This document shows, one piece after another, positions 31,785-40,610 of a stretch of DNA of 45,469 nt (positions are counted from its first letter, which is position 1; the number at the start of each line of letters is the position of its first letter). The DNA is from a bacterium (GTDB taxonomy: Bacteria > Acidobacteriota > HRBIN11 > JAKEFK01), in contig JAKEFK010000086.1 in NCBI GenBank assembly GCA_022616075.1, positions 1 through 45,469 on the forward strand. Direction: 5' to 3'. The notes under the pieces were generated by a model. That model saw only the letters and a program-made list of their open reading frames with translations. It was not told the origin of the DNA and ran no database searches. Made by a program: the position numbers and the translations under genes.

Positions 31785-31790
31785 ATTATA
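31785..31790 (-). promoter_or_regulatory. Perfect -10 box just upstream of the kinase start (leaderless candidate)
   Basis: TATAAT on the minus strand ends seven bases before the ATG at 31777 and overlaps an alternative ATG at 31786. No -35 is convincing and no Shine-Dalgarno is seen. Confidence 0.45.
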
Positions 31791-31864
31791 GTGATTTTGG
31801 CGCAACGAGGATACTACACGAAATCGGCCCGGATATTCACGCAAAACTCTCGCAAACCGATGAG

Positions 31865-33244
31865 CTATTTCTCCAGTCTCGTCCTGGCAACCGGGCTGGG
31901 AATGCCTTCTCCGGTGATAGCTTCCAGGAAATACGCAGCACCGCTCTCGGAATCAACAAATACGTAATGCACCCCCGTCTGCGAATCAATACTCGCCGGT
32001 ATGGGAAATGAGTTCAATCGCTCCTTTGCGTCATTACTAATACGGTAGAGGTTCCAAAAGGCTACACCGTTTTCGCTGGCAGTTTTCCATTCGAGCTGAA
32101 CGCCTCCGTCCTCTCCCGCGTTGGCGCGGAAGTATTCGAGGTCCGCAGGAAAGTCGAAATCAAATTTCGTCGCAATCGTCCCACGAAGCGTCTCAGCAGA
32201 CCCGTTCATGATAATCAGCTTGAACCGCGCCATCTCAGTATAGGGCACACCCACCGACCACGACTCTCGCAGCACTGGTTTTATAGCGATGGTGCCCTCT
32301 TTTTCTCCCACGGCAAAGTGAATCAGAGCGGCGGAATAAGATGCTCTTCCTGTTGGCGTAAAAGTGAGATGCATCCCCCCACCCGCACTGCCGTTCCGAA
32401 TATCCTGGATTACAGCCGCTGAATACGGCTGAACTACTATTTCTGTAATACTATTCTTGGGCATAGTACCGGATGGAGTCCCCAGAAAGTAATTCAGGAG
32501 ATAAGAATCGAGCGAAGGGAGATGATTTAACTGAAGCACCCGTCTTAAAGTCTCGAGGGCGCGTTCTTCGCTCGCAAAAGACCATTGTTCCCAGGTTTGG
32601 CGGATCACGTCACGATAGGTGCGTGAAACCAGATCCAGCATTAAGGAGGCTCCCCGGGCGAGATCCGGAGAATCGTCATCCAGGGGAACTTGCGGCGCAA
32701 ACCGCCGAGTGTGTTGCGCAAGCCGAGTGCGAAAACTCGGTTTGCTGAACTGTCCCTCCATCCAGCCCGCTGTAGCCTCATAGAACCAGTAGTCAGTCAC
32801 AGAAAAGGCCTTTTGTGCAGAGCGATACATCAGTTCCGACGCATGCGCTAGAAAATGTATCCAGAGAGCGGCAAAATCCCGGGCAGCCAGAACATTTTCA
32901 TTCAAAACCACAATCGGACCCGGCAACACAGTGCCTGTGAATTCCGGAAAGCCGGAAACAAAATACACATCCAGCACCGGACGATTCATCTCTTGCCGTG
33001 TCGATGGAATCTTCCAACCAAGTTCCGTTTGCAAAAAGTACGCTGAGCGAGCAATTATCTTCTCGTTCTTTGCCACCGCTTGAGGATCATTTGAATAGAT
33101 CAGAAAATCCTGAATCCGGACCGGTTTCAGATTCGAAGGGATTTCAACCTTTGCTTCCCGCAAAAATGAGCAATCCGGATCCACGGAATCGGCGTACCCG
33201 AGAGTGACGATGAACAAGAGAAGGAAAAGAGCAAGAACTTTCAT
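31865..33244 (-). CDS. Secreted protease-like protein with altered zinc motif
   Basis: This 459-aa protein has a signal peptide (MKVLALFLLLFIVTLGYA) and a region like the MXAN_6640-type putative metalloproteases, which carry HExxH and a downstream WfxEatAtWmE. Here the helix reads HFLAH (H130, H134) with Phe and no Glu at the second position, followed by WFYEATAGWMEGQF with E156. A C-terminal fibronectin-type-like domain (about 370-459: GVQLEWKTASENGVAFWNLYR) is seen. I infer a secreted or surface protein that has probably lost peptidase catalysis; family assignment rests on motif shape only. It starts three bases after the GGDEF stop. Confidence 0.6.
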   Translation of the reverse strand: MKVLALFLLLFIVTLGYADSVDPDCSFLREAKVEIPSNLKPVRIQDFLIYSNDPQAVAKNEKIIARSAYFLQTELGWKIPSTRQEMNRPVLDVYFVSGFPEFTGTVLPGPIVVLNENVLAARDFAALWIHFLAHASELMYRSAQKAFSVTDYWFYEATAGWMEGQFSKPSFRTRLAQHTRRFAPQVPLDDDSPDLARGASLMLDLVSRTYRDVIRQTWEQWSFASEERALETLRRVLQLNHLPSLDSYLLNYFLGTPSGTMPKNSITEIVVQPYSAAVIQDIRNGSAGGGMHLTFTPTGRASYSAALIHFAVGEKEGTIAIKPVLRESWSVGVPYTEMARFKLIIMNGSAETLRGTIATKFDFDFPADLEYFRANAGEDGGVQLEWKTASENGVAFWNLYRISNDAKERLNSFPIPASIDSQTGVHYVFVDSESGAAYFLEAITGEGIPSPVARTRLEK

Positions 33245-33247
33245 GAA

Positions 33248-34633
33248 TCAATGCTGGTTTTTCATCAGAGGAAGGTCCTGCAACATGCGCGTATAATCCT
33301 GAATTACGTGTTCCAGATCACTCTGGCGATTCACGAGTTTCTGCAGCAAACTGATCACATCCGCTATTTTGTTAGACGCCGGATCCAGTTGATGGATCTG
33401 ATTGTTCATTTGAACGGCCATGATTTTCAGATGATTGACCTGTTCCAGCAGATCCTTCAGGATATCGATCGATTTACCGACAATGAAATCTATCTCCTCA
33501 GACACATCCCCGCGATTTTCGACTTCCATTTTTTCGAGAAGCTCCGCCAGGCTCATTTTGTTTGCGACGACGCCATCGAGAGCAACCTGCCCAAACAACT
33601 CCAGCATTTCTTGCTGTCCGTAAAAGAAACTGGTATTTCTGCCAAGCTGTTTCGCTTTGTACAGAGCCACATCGGCCTTTTTCAACAACGATTCTACGTT
33701 GTTGACATGATGCAGTGGATAGCACGCAATCCCAATGCTGATTGTGGTACTGGATTGCACACCCGGAAAAACAAGCTGTGAGCAAGCGGCCCGGATTTTT
33801 TCTGAAACACGATAAGCATCCTGAAAAGTGACTTCCGGCAAAATGATTGCAAATTCGTCTCCACCCAGACGGGCAAGTAAATCGTAGGTTCGCAGGTTCC
33901 GCTTGATCATGGTGGTTATCTCTTTCAAGACGGTGTCCCCCAGCGGATGTCCGTATCGATCATTGATCTCTTTGAACTGGTCCACATCAATCAACAACAG
34001 CGCGAGAGGGCTTCCTTGCCGTTCAGCGCGCGAAAATTCCTCGCGCACGCGCTGCTCGAAATAGCGCCGCACGTAACATTTTGTGAGCTCATCCATGATG
34101 GCGAGCTCATAGAGATGCGCATTTTCAATTGCCATTCCGGCAAGCGTGGCAAATGATTCCAGCAAAGTAAGATCTTCTTTAGAAAAAATGTTGCCGACCG
34201 AGCGATTGTCTACGTAAACGGTCCCGATGATATCGCCATTCTGTTTTGCTATCAGGGGCACACACATCAAACTGCGAATCTTCAAGTTCATCACGCTATC
34301 CGTTTTCGAATACGTGCCGTCTTTGATCACATCGCGGCTGAAGATGGATTTTCCCTTATTGACCACATCGCTGACAATGGTTTTGCTGAATAAGATAGCG
34401 TCTTCCAAAGTGGAAGTATCCACGTTTGCTGTGGAATTGGCGATGCGCATCTCTCCGGTGATCGGATGCCGCAGAATAATCAGCGCGCGCTCTGCCTGAA
34501 TCTCCTTTGCCAGCACATCAATGATCTTGCGCAGCAATTGATCCAGGTCTGTAATGGTAACAAGGGATTGTCCGATTTCGAGGAGACTCTTGTATCGATC
34601 TGCTTCACGTTGCCTCGCGATCTGGTCCTTCAT
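33248..34633 (-). CDS. GAF-GGDEF diguanylate cyclase
   Basis: This 461-aa protein has a GAF domain (about 15-170: LITDLDQL-type start, LMCVPLIAKQNGDIIGTVYVD), then a GGDEF domain with DELTKCYVRRYFEQ, LIDVDQFKEINDRYGHPLGD, the active motif GGDEFAIIL and, five residues before it, RTYD fitting the inhibitory RxxD site. It should make cyclic di-GMP, with product inhibition. About 90 helical residues follow. The ATG at 34633 overlaps the stop of the guanylyltransferase gene as ATGA, which links a second messenger enzyme to a sugar-nucleotide gene. The GAF ligand is not known. Confidence 0.93.
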   Translation of the reverse strand: MKDQIARQREADRYKSLLEIGQSLVTITDLDQLLRKIIDVLAKEIQAERALIILRHPITGEMRIANSTANVDTSTLEDAILFSKTIVSDVVNKGKSIFSRDVIKDGTYSKTDSVMNLKIRSLMCVPLIAKQNGDIIGTVYVDNRSVGNIFSKEDLTLLESFATLAGMAIENAHLYELAIMDELTKCYVRRYFEQRVREEFSRAERQGSPLALLLIDVDQFKEINDRYGHPLGDTVLKEITTMIKRNLRTYDLLARLGGDEFAIILPEVTFQDAYRVSEKIRAACSQLVFPGVQSSTTISIGIACYPLHHVNNVESLLKKADVALYKAKQLGRNTSFFYGQQEMLELFGQVALDGVVANKMSLAELLEKMEVENRGDVSEEIDFIVGKSIDILKDLLEQVNHLKIMAVQMNNQIHQLDPASNKIADVISLLQKLVNRQSDLEHVIQDYTRMLQDLPLMKNQH

Positions 34634-35634
34634 GATGGTAGTTTTGCGAGTAACTCCTTTAACCGATATGCGTAATCCTTATGACAAATAAGGATGTGGT
34701 CTCCCCGCCGTATTACGACTAAATCCTTAATCCCCGCAGTCACCATTGTAAGAGATTCGGCATACAGGATGCAATTGGTTGTTTCAAGTCCCACATGGCT
34801 CCCCCAGACAAGGTTTCCCGCTTCATCGGTCTTGAGAATACGGGGAAGCGAGTTCCAGGAGCCAACATCATCCCAGCGAAAGGAGGCCTTAACCATGGCA
34901 ACGGAGTCCGCTTTCTGCATCACTCCGAAGTCGATGCTGATGCGGGGAAGCGTTGCATAGCTTTGATTCGACTTCAGGCCTTTCCATAAATCAGGCAAAT
35001 GCTGCTCAAGAAGCTCTTGAATGCGAGACACGCGCCACAGAAAAATGCCACTATTCCAGTAGTACGATCCCTGTCGCAAATACTCTTCAGCCCGAGCACG
35101 ATCCGGCTTTTCAACAAAGCATTCCACGTTATAGAGATTCGGTGAGAGCGGCGATCCGGCTGCCTTCAGATACCCATAACCCGTTTCCGGTCGATCCGGC
35201 TGAATCCCAAACGTCACAGGTCCGCCGTGACTCTCGGCGAAATCGTTCGCCAGCCGGATATCATTCGCAAACAAGTCTTGATCCGGAATCAGATGGTCGG
35301 CAGGAAGCACGAGCATCAGAGCTTCAGACGGGAGATGCAAGGAAGCAAACCCGATGGCCGCCGCGGTGTCTCGCCCGGCCGGTTCCAGCAGAATTCGTTC
35401 GGGCTTCATTTCCGGAAGCTGCTCTTTCGAAATCTTTTCATGCTGCTTCCCGGCAACCAGAAGAATACGGTCAACGGCAACAAATGAACGGGCGCGGTCA
35501 AAAGTTTGCTGCAGAAGAGACCGGTCGGAAAAGAATTTCAGGAATGGCTTTGGATTTTCTGGAGTGCTTAGCGGCCAGAATCGTTCCCCTTTTCCACCTG
35601 CAAGGATGACGGCAAATAAATTTTCAGTGGACAT
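34630..35634 (-). CDS. manC: Mannose-1-phosphate guanylyltransferase
   Basis: The 334-aa single-domain protein makes GDP-mannose from GTP and mannose 1-phosphate for exopolysaccharide or glycan synthesis. Seen: AVILAGGKGERFWPLSTPENP with the GGxGxRxWPLS loop, PKPFLKF, LLEPAGRDTAAAIGFA, VLPADHLIPD, FGIQPDRPETGYGYLKA, FVEKPDRARAEEYL, YWNSGIFLWRVS and DVGSWNSL. It lacks the phosphomannose isomerase domain of bifunctional forms. The ATG at 35634 shares one base with the stop of the cobalamin-binding gene (TGATG); a TTG one codon upstream is less likely. Confidence 0.94.
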   Translation of the reverse strand: MSTENLFAVILAGGKGERFWPLSTPENPKPFLKFFSDRSLLQQTFDRARSFVAVDRILLVAGKQHEKISKEQLPEMKPERILLEPAGRDTAAAIGFASLHLPSEALMLVLPADHLIPDQDLFANDIRLANDFAESHGGPVTFGIQPDRPETGYGYLKAAGSPLSPNLYNVECFVEKPDRARAEEYLRQGSYYWNSGIFLWRVSRIQELLEQHLPDLWKGLKSNQSYATLPRISIDFGVMQKADSVAMVKASFRWDDVGSWNSLPRILKTDEAGNLVWGSHVGLETTNCILYAESLTMVTAGIKDLVVIRRGDHILICHKDYAYRLKELLAKLPS

Positions 35635-36032
35635 CAATCCTGGCGGACATTCTCTTTAACAAAATTGACAATTTCATCCAGCGAGCTGCCCGGCAAAAAG
35701 ATTCCCTTTACCCCAATCTTTTTTAACTCCGCGATGTCCTGATCCGGAACGATTCCCCCCATAAAAACCATTACATCATCCATCTGATTCTTCTGAACAA
35801 GCTCCATGATTCGCGGCATCACGTAGTTATGCGCGCCGGAAAGTATAGACACTCCGATTGCGTCGACGTCTTCCTGGAGCGCAGCCTGCACGATTTGTTC
35901 GGGAGTCTGGCGCAAGCCCGTATAGATCGCCTCCATCCCGGCATCGCGGAGGGCTCTCACAATCACCTTCGCGCCGCGATCATGGCCGTCCAACCCAGGC
36001 TTAGCAACCAACACTCTGATCTTTTTTTTCAT
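35634..36032 (-). CDS. Cobalamin-binding subunit of methylmalonyl-CoA mutase
   Basis: This 132-aa protein is the B12 domain of a split mutase. It opens [20 protein letters not shown] with the DxHxxG motif whose His replaces the lower axial ligand of cobalamin, then [18 protein letters not shown] (SGxLxxxH-type) and [20 protein letters not shown] (GG motif). The annotated ATG at 36032 is chosen over a TTG at 36056, which lies in a repeat. Its partner subunit is encoded directly upstream. Confidence 0.93.
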   Translation of the reverse strand: MKKKIRVLVAKPGLDGHDRGAKVIVRALRDAGMEAIYTGLRQTPEQIVQAALQEDVDAIGVSILSGAHNYVMPRIMELVQKNQMDDVMVFMGGIVPDQDIAELKKIGVKGIFLPGSSLDEIVNFVKENVRQD

Positions 36033-36042
36033 AACTTTTTTT

Positions 36043-36103
36043 ACAGAAGTTCGCAAAGATCGCGAAGATTTTTAAATTCTTTGCGTGCTTTGCGTCCTTC
36101 TGT
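36043..36103. repeat. Imperfect palindrome of the CGCAAAG family (copy 2)
   Basis: Arms ACAGAAG (36043-36049) and CTTCTGT (36097-36103) enclose CGCAAAGATCGCGAAGA and the complementary TCTTTGCGTGCTTTGCG. It fills the junction between the mutase subunits, just before the small subunit's ATG, as copy 1 does before holB. Confidence 0.75.
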
Positions 36104-36113
36104 TCAAAATTCC

Positions 36114-37814
36114 TTAAACAATTTCTGGTTCAGTATACTCGCCGAACACATCCCGCATGGCATCGCAGATCTCACCGAGCGTTGCATACGCTCTCACGGC
36201 ATCGTAAATCGGATACATCATATTCGCAGTTCCGCGCGCAGCTTCCCGCACACGATCCAGTGTACGCGATACCTCATCCTGATCCCGTGATTTTTTTAAG
36301 GCCTGTACACGCTCGATCTGCTCTTTTTCAATATTCTCATCGATGTAAAGAGTTTCCAGCAGCTTCGGATCGTCGTCCGTATAGAACTGATTTACACCTA
36401 CGATGATCTTCTCGTTTCTTTCACAGGCCCGCGCATACTCGTAGGACGCGTCCGCGATTTCCTTTTGCGGGTAACCGCGCTCGATGGCCGCTACCATGCC
36501 TCCCATAGAATCGAGCTTATCGAAGTAAGCGTAAGTTGCGTCTTCCATGTCTTTGGTCAAACGTTCCACAAAATAAGATCCCGCCAAAGGATCTACCGTA
36601 TTAGTAACACCGCTCTCATGCGCAATAATTTGCTGCGTGCGGAGCGCGATGGTAACCGCTTCTTCTGTGGGAAGCGCAAGAGTCTCATCCAGTGAATTGG
36701 TGTGCAGCGATTGGGTCCCCCCCAGCACTGCCGCCAGCGCCTGGATCGCAACACGGACAACGTTGTTGTACGGTTGCTGTGCAGTCAGAGAACAGCCGGC
36801 TGTTTGCGTATGGAACCGGAGCAACCAGGAGCGAGCGTTCTTCGCTTTGAAACGCTCTTTCATCACGCGCGCCCAGATCTTCCTTGCGGCGCGGTACTTT
36901 GCGACTTCTTCAAATAGATCATTGTGCGCGTTAAAGAAAAATGAAAGTCGAGGCGCGAATTCATCAATTTCCAGGCCCGCTTCGAGTGCCCATCGCACAT
37001 ATTCAATACCGTCATAGAGAGTGAACGCAAGTTCTTGAACGGCCGTGGAACCGGCTTCACGGATGTGGTATCCGCTGATGCTGATGCTGTTCCAGCGGTG
37101 CAACTCCTTTGCGCAATAGCTAAACGTGTCGACAATCAGCCGCATGGAAGGACGCGGAGGATAGATGTAAGTTTTTTGCGCAAGGTATTCTTTGAGAATG
37201 TCATTTTGAATTGTTCCCGATAAAGATTGGGCATTGCATCCCTGTTTTTCGGCAGCAGCTCGATACATCGAAAGCAGGATGGTGGCGGGCGCGTTGGTGG
37301 TCATGCTTGTGGTTACGTGATCCAAAGGTATTCCACTGAACAACGTTTCCATATCCTGCAAAGAATCAATGGCAACTCCGCACTTGCCCACTTCTCCGCG
37401 CGAATTCGGATGATCGGAATCATGACCCATCAGAGTGGGAAGATGAAACGCAATGCTCAAACCGGTTCCGCCACTGGAAACGAGGTAACGCAAACGCTCG
37501 TTGGTTTGCGCAGCAGTTCCAAATCCGGTGAATTGCCGCATTGTCCAGAGTTTGGAACGGTACATTGTCGGATGAATGCCGCGCGTGTAAGGATACTCAC
37601 CCGGCCATCCGATCTCTTTGTTGAAATCGATGCCCTGAACGTCCGCAGGCGCATAAAGATTCTTGATCGACATTCCTGATACGGTCGTAAACGGAATCTT
37701 TCTTTCCGGCATCTTTTTCAAGGAAGGATCGTGCGTCTCTTTTTCCCACCGCTTCTGTTCAACCGTGGTCTCATCACTCTCATTGATCACGGCCGTGTTC
37801 TTTTCGTTTTTCAT
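36114..37814 (-). CDS. Methylmalonyl-CoA mutase, large (catalytic) subunit
   Basis: This 566-aa protein is the substrate-binding TIM barrel of a two-gene mutase, the type common in archaea and some bacteria, isomerising methylmalonyl-CoA and succinyl-CoA. Seen: [20 protein letters not shown] with the active-site Tyr/Arg region, [48 protein letters not shown] and [20 protein letters not shown]. The C-terminal B12 domain is encoded separately downstream. A good AGGGAGG precedes the ATG. It follows an acyl-CoA dehydrogenase gene by 12 bases, a setting for propionate or branched-chain amino-acid oxidation. A related acyl-CoA mutase (for example isobutyryl-CoA) cannot be excluded. Confidence 0.93.
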   Translation of the reverse strand: MKNEKNTAVINESDETTVEQKRWEKETHDPSLKKMPERKIPFTTVSGMSIKNLYAPADVQGIDFNKEIGWPGEYPYTRGIHPTMYRSKLWTMRQFTGFGTAAQTNERLRYLVSSGGTGLSIAFHLPTLMGHDSDHPNSRGEVGKCGVAIDSLQDMETLFSGIPLDHVTTSMTTNAPATILLSMYRAAAEKQGCNAQSLSGTIQNDILKEYLAQKTYIYPPRPSMRLIVDTFSYCAKELHRWNSISISGYHIREAGSTAVQELAFTLYDGIEYVRWALEAGLEIDEFAPRLSFFFNAHNDLFEEVAKYRAARKIWARVMKERFKAKNARSWLLRFHTQTAGCSLTAQQPYNNVVRVAIQALAAVLGGTQSLHTNSLDETLALPTEEAVTIALRTQQIIAHESGVTNTVDPLAGSYFVERLTKDMEDATYAYFDKLDSMGGMVAAIERGYPQKEIADASYEYARACERNEKIIVGVNQFYTDDDPKLLETLYIDENIEKEQIERVQALKKSRDQDEVSRTLDRVREAARGTANMMYPIYDAVRAYATLGEICDAMRDVFGEYTEPEIV

Positions 37815-37825
37815 AAAATTCCTCC

Positions 37826-38965
37826 CTACTTCAGGAGATGCCTGGCGATTACAATTCTCTGGATCTCAGACGTTCCTTCATATAACGTCGTTACTCTTGC
37901 ATCGCGATAAAATCTTTCCACCGGGTACTCTTGCGAATAACCATAGCCTCCATGAATCTGAATCGCGCTGTAAGTCACCTTGTTCACCATTTCCGAAGCA
38001 AATACTTTTGCCATTGCCGCTGCTTTCGTAAACGGTTTTTTCTTCTGGCGTAAATCGGCTGCATAATGCGTAAGCAAACGCGCAGCTTCTAGTTGAGTAG
38101 CCATATCGGCAAGCATAAACTGAATCGCCTGAAAATCCGCCAGGTGTTGATCGAAGGCGGTTCGTTCCTTCGAATACTGTAGAGACGCTTCGTAAGCTGC
38201 CTGAGCGATGCCGCACGATTGCGAAGCAACGCCGATTCGCCCACCATCCAGCGAAGTCATCGCGATTTTAAAACCGATCCCTTCGTCACCCAATCTGTTT
38301 TCAACCGGCACCCTGCAATCCTCAAAAATGATCTGGTTTGTAACGGAGCCTTTCAATCCCATTTTAGGCTCATTTCGCCCCATCTTCACGCCGGGCCACT
38401 TGGTCTCGACGATGAAAGAGCTGATGCCATGCGAACCCGTGCCAGGATCGGTGTTTGCCTGGACGATCAGAATCCCGGCTTCCTGGCCGTTCGTGACCCA
38501 GTTCTTGGTGCCATTCAAAACGTAAAAATCCCCTTTTCGGATTGCCGTGGTTTTTTGAGCGGTTGCATCGGAACCCGCGTTCGGTTCCGTCAAAGCAAAC
38601 CCTCCCAAAATTTCACCTTTCGCGCAGGGAATCAAATATTTTTGTTTTTGCGCCTCATTGCCGAATGCATAAATTGGAAAACAGCATACCGAGTTGTTCA
38701 CGCTCATCGTAATGGCAACGCTTGCCGAAACTCTGGACAGTTCTTCGATAGCGAAACTGTAGGAAATTTGATCGGCTCCCGCGCCTCCATACTCCTCAGG
38801 AATCGCGAGCCCCATCAATCCCAGCTCTCCCATTTTCTTGACAAGATCACGCGGGAAAACGCCTTCATAATCAATGGATTGAAGACGCGGTCGTATTTCC
38901 GCTTCGGCAAAATCGCGTACCATGTCGCGAATCATGAGCTGCTCTTCGGTGTATTCGAACTTCAT
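37826..38965 (-). CDS. Acyl-CoA dehydrogenase
   Basis: This 379-aa FAD enzyme introduces a double bond in an acyl-CoA. Seen: [53 protein letters not shown]-like [33 protein letters not shown] and the ending [19 protein letters not shown] with the Glu expected as catalytic base in short-chain members. The ATG at 38965 gives the canonical MKFEYTEEQ start; a longer frame to 39100 runs through a repeat. Head of the mutase operon, so a branched-chain or short-chain substrate is plausible. Confidence 0.94.
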   Translation of the reverse strand: MKFEYTEEQLMIRDMVRDFAEAEIRPRLQSIDYEGVFPRDLVKKMGELGLMGLAIPEEYGGAGADQISYSFAIEELSRVSASVAITMSVNNSVCCFPIYAFGNEAQKQKYLIPCAKGEILGGFALTEPNAGSDATAQKTTAIRKGDFYVLNGTKNWVTNGQEAGILIVQANTDPGTGSHGISSFIVETKWPGVKMGRNEPKMGLKGSVTNQIIFEDCRVPVENRLGDEGIGFKIAMTSLDGGRIGVASQSCGIAQAAYEASLQYSKERTAFDQHLADFQAIQFMLADMATQLEAARLLTHYAADLRQKKKPFTKAAAMAKVFASEMVNKVTYSAIQIHGGYGYSQEYPVERFYRDARVTTLYEGTSEIQRIVIARHLLK

Positions 38966-38978
38966 GGGTAAGGTAGTA

Positions 38979-39008
38979 ACTATAAACCGAATGCGTCTAT
39001 CCCGGCAA
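38979..39008 (-). promoter_or_regulatory. Possible promoter of the acyl-CoA dehydrogenase/mutase operon
   Basis: On the minus strand TTGCCG (39008-39003) and TATAGT (38984-38979) lie 18 bases apart, ending 13 bases before the ATG. The -35 is a partial match. Confidence 0.35.
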
Positions 39009-39021
39009 TGGTTGTAAGCAA

Positions 39022-39074
39022 GGTAGTGCGGGCGTCCCGCCTGCAATTCGCGCAGACGGGACGTCCGCGCCACT
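39022..39074. repeat. REP/BIME-like inverted pair between divergent operons
   Basis: Left unit GTAGTGCGGGC-GTCCC-GCCTGC; inverted right unit GTGGCGCGGAC-GTCCC-GTCTGCGC. It separates the minus-strand mutase operon from the radical SAM operon. Confidence 0.85.
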
Positions 39075-39084
39075 TCGCGGTTTT

Positions 39085-39114
39085 TTGACTTGATCCTCAT
39101 TTATCAAATAACAT
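39085..39114 (+). promoter_or_regulatory. Promoter of the radical SAM operon
   Basis: TTGACT (39085-39090) and TAACAT (39109-39114) are separated by 18 bases. A short leader follows with AGGAGG (39141-39146) six bases before the ATG at 39153. Confidence 0.65.
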
Positions 39115-39152
39115 CTTTGTAACTGACAGGGCGAAGCTGTAGGAGGCCGCCA

Positions 39153-40610
39153 ATGCAAACATCTACTGAAAGAGAGAATCGTCCATACACATTTTTCAAA
39201 ATGACCATGAGCACGTGTCCGGAGTGTTTGAAAGTCATCCAGGCGCAGGTTGTATTTCAGGAGGGGAAAGTGTACTTCCTGAAATTTTGCACGGAGCATG
39301 GTCATAGCAAAGCGCTTGTAAGCGAAGATGCTGAATATTATCAGCGCGCATTTTCCTTCATTCGTCCCGGGAGCGTGCCGAAACATTTTTCCACCGAAGT
39401 CAAAGCTGGATGTCCGACCGATTGCGGGCTCTGTCCATCACACCAGCAACACACCTGTCTTCCCATCGTGGAAATCACCGATCATTGCAATCTCGAATGT
39501 CCGATCTGCATTGTGGACAACCAGTATTCAAACCACATGACGCTGCAGGATTTTCAAGGAATCATTGATCTGCTTTTGAAAGCGGAGGGAACCTTGGAAA
39601 CGATCACGCTGAGTGGCGGCGAACCCACATCCCATCCGCAGTTTCTCGAACTGGTTGATATGGCCACTCGACCGGAAATCGGAAGAGTGTCGGTGGTCAC
39701 GAATGGAATCCGTCTTGCAAAATCGCGCCAGTTTTGCGAAGAGCTCAAGAAAAGAAACGTTTACGTAATCCTGCAATTTGATGGATTCGATGACGACGTG
39801 CAGAAACAGATTCGCGGAGTGCCGCTGATGGACATCAAATGGAAAGCGCTGGAACATCTCGCGGAATTGCAAATTTCCACGCAGATTGCTTTCGTGCCCG
39901 CCAGAAACATCAATGAGAAGCAACTCGGAGAAGCGGTGCGGTTGATGCTTTCAAGGGACCATGTGCTCTCTCTACTGATCCAGCCATTTGCTCGAACGGG
40001 GCATGGCGGCGGTGTCTTTCCCACTGATCCGATGAATCGCCTGACAATTCCCGGTGTCATTAGCGCAATCGATGAACAAACGAATGGAATGGTGGCGCGC
40101 GAAGATTTCATCCCGCTCCCCTGCTCTCATCCGTTGTGCGTTTCGCTGACTTACCTGTTGAAAATGGACGATGGCTCCTATCTTCCTTTTCCAAGATTTG
40201 TGGATCTGAAGAAGCATCTCGACCTCTTTCAGCAGACCGCAACGCTGGAACCAAATCAGCAAACAGAAAACGCCTTGCAGGAGGCGATCAATGATCTCTG
40301 GAGCGCCTCCGGTGAAATTCCTGACAGCGAAAAAATCATCAAGGCTTTACGCAGGGCTTTGCTGGAAATGTTCCCGAATCGAAAAGTGTCGCGCCAGGAA
40401 TTGATCCGGCTGGCTGAACGGCAGGCAAAAACCATTTTCATTCATCACTACATGGACCGTCATGATTTCGACTTGGAACGTTTGATGAAGTGCTGTCATC
40501 ATTATCCCCAGATTGATGGACGGATCATTCCCGCGTGCGGCTTCAACATGTTTTATCGCGGCGCAGCTAAAGGGGACAATGTAGCGCGGGCGTCTCGCCT
40601 GCAGAGCTGA
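39153..40610 (+). CDS. Radical SAM enzyme of the tetraether-synthase (Tes/MJ0619) type
   Basis: This 485-aa protein has the layout of the archaeal tetraether lipid synthase family: an N-terminal rubredoxin-like iron site (C22, C25 in STCPECLKVI; C46 and H49 in FCTEHGHS), a further cysteine cluster GCPTDCGLCPSHQQHTC (C87, C91, C94, C102), the radical SAM motif CNLECPIC (C112, C116, C119), TLSGGEPTSHPQF and a C-terminal auxiliary region with CSHPLC, MKCCHHYPQ and IIPACGFNMFYRG. Characterised members join lipid tails to form membrane-spanning lipids; others are unassigned. The last nine codons are derived from a repeat and supply the stop. It heads an operon with a strong promoter and AGGAGG site and abuts the HAD gene. 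I infer a lipid-joining or lipid-modifying enzyme; a different radical SAM reaction is possible. Confidence 0.85.
   Translation: MQTSTERENRPYTFFKMTMSTCPECLKVIQAQVVFQEGKVYFLKFCTEHGHSKALVSEDAEYYQRAFSFIRPGSVPKHFSTEVKAGCPTDCGLCPSHQQHTCLPIVEITDHCNLECPICIVDNQYSNHMTLQDFQGIIDLLLKAEGTLETITLSGGEPTSHPQFLELVDMATRPEIGRVSVVTNGIRLAKSRQFCEELKKRNVYVILQFDGFDDDVQKQIRGVPLMDIKWKALEHLAELQISTQIAFVPARNINEKQLGEAVRLMLSRDHVLSLLIQPFARTGHGGGVFPTDPMNRLTIPGVISAIDEQTNGMVAREDFIPLPCSHPLCVSLTYLLKMDDGSYLPFPRFVDLKKHLDLFQQTATLEPNQQTENALQEAINDLWSASGEIPDSEKIIKALRRALLEMFPNRKVSRQELIRLAERQAKTIFIHHYMDRHDFDLERLMKCCHHYPQIDGRIIPACGFNMFYRGAAKGDNVARASRLQS
40581..40602 (+). repeat. Single REP-like unit at the 3' end of the radical SAM gene
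   Basis: GTAG then CGCGGGC-GTCTC-GCCTGC, inside the reading frame. It encodes the last residues (VARASRLQ) before the stop and lies eight bases before the HAD start, possibly between an older AAAGGGGACA Shine-Dalgarno-like site and that start. Confidence 0.85.

Noticed and set aside
38966-39100. N-terminal extension of the acyl-CoA dehydrogenase
   Set aside because: It translates a repeat pair and is not like the family; the canonical start is at 38965.
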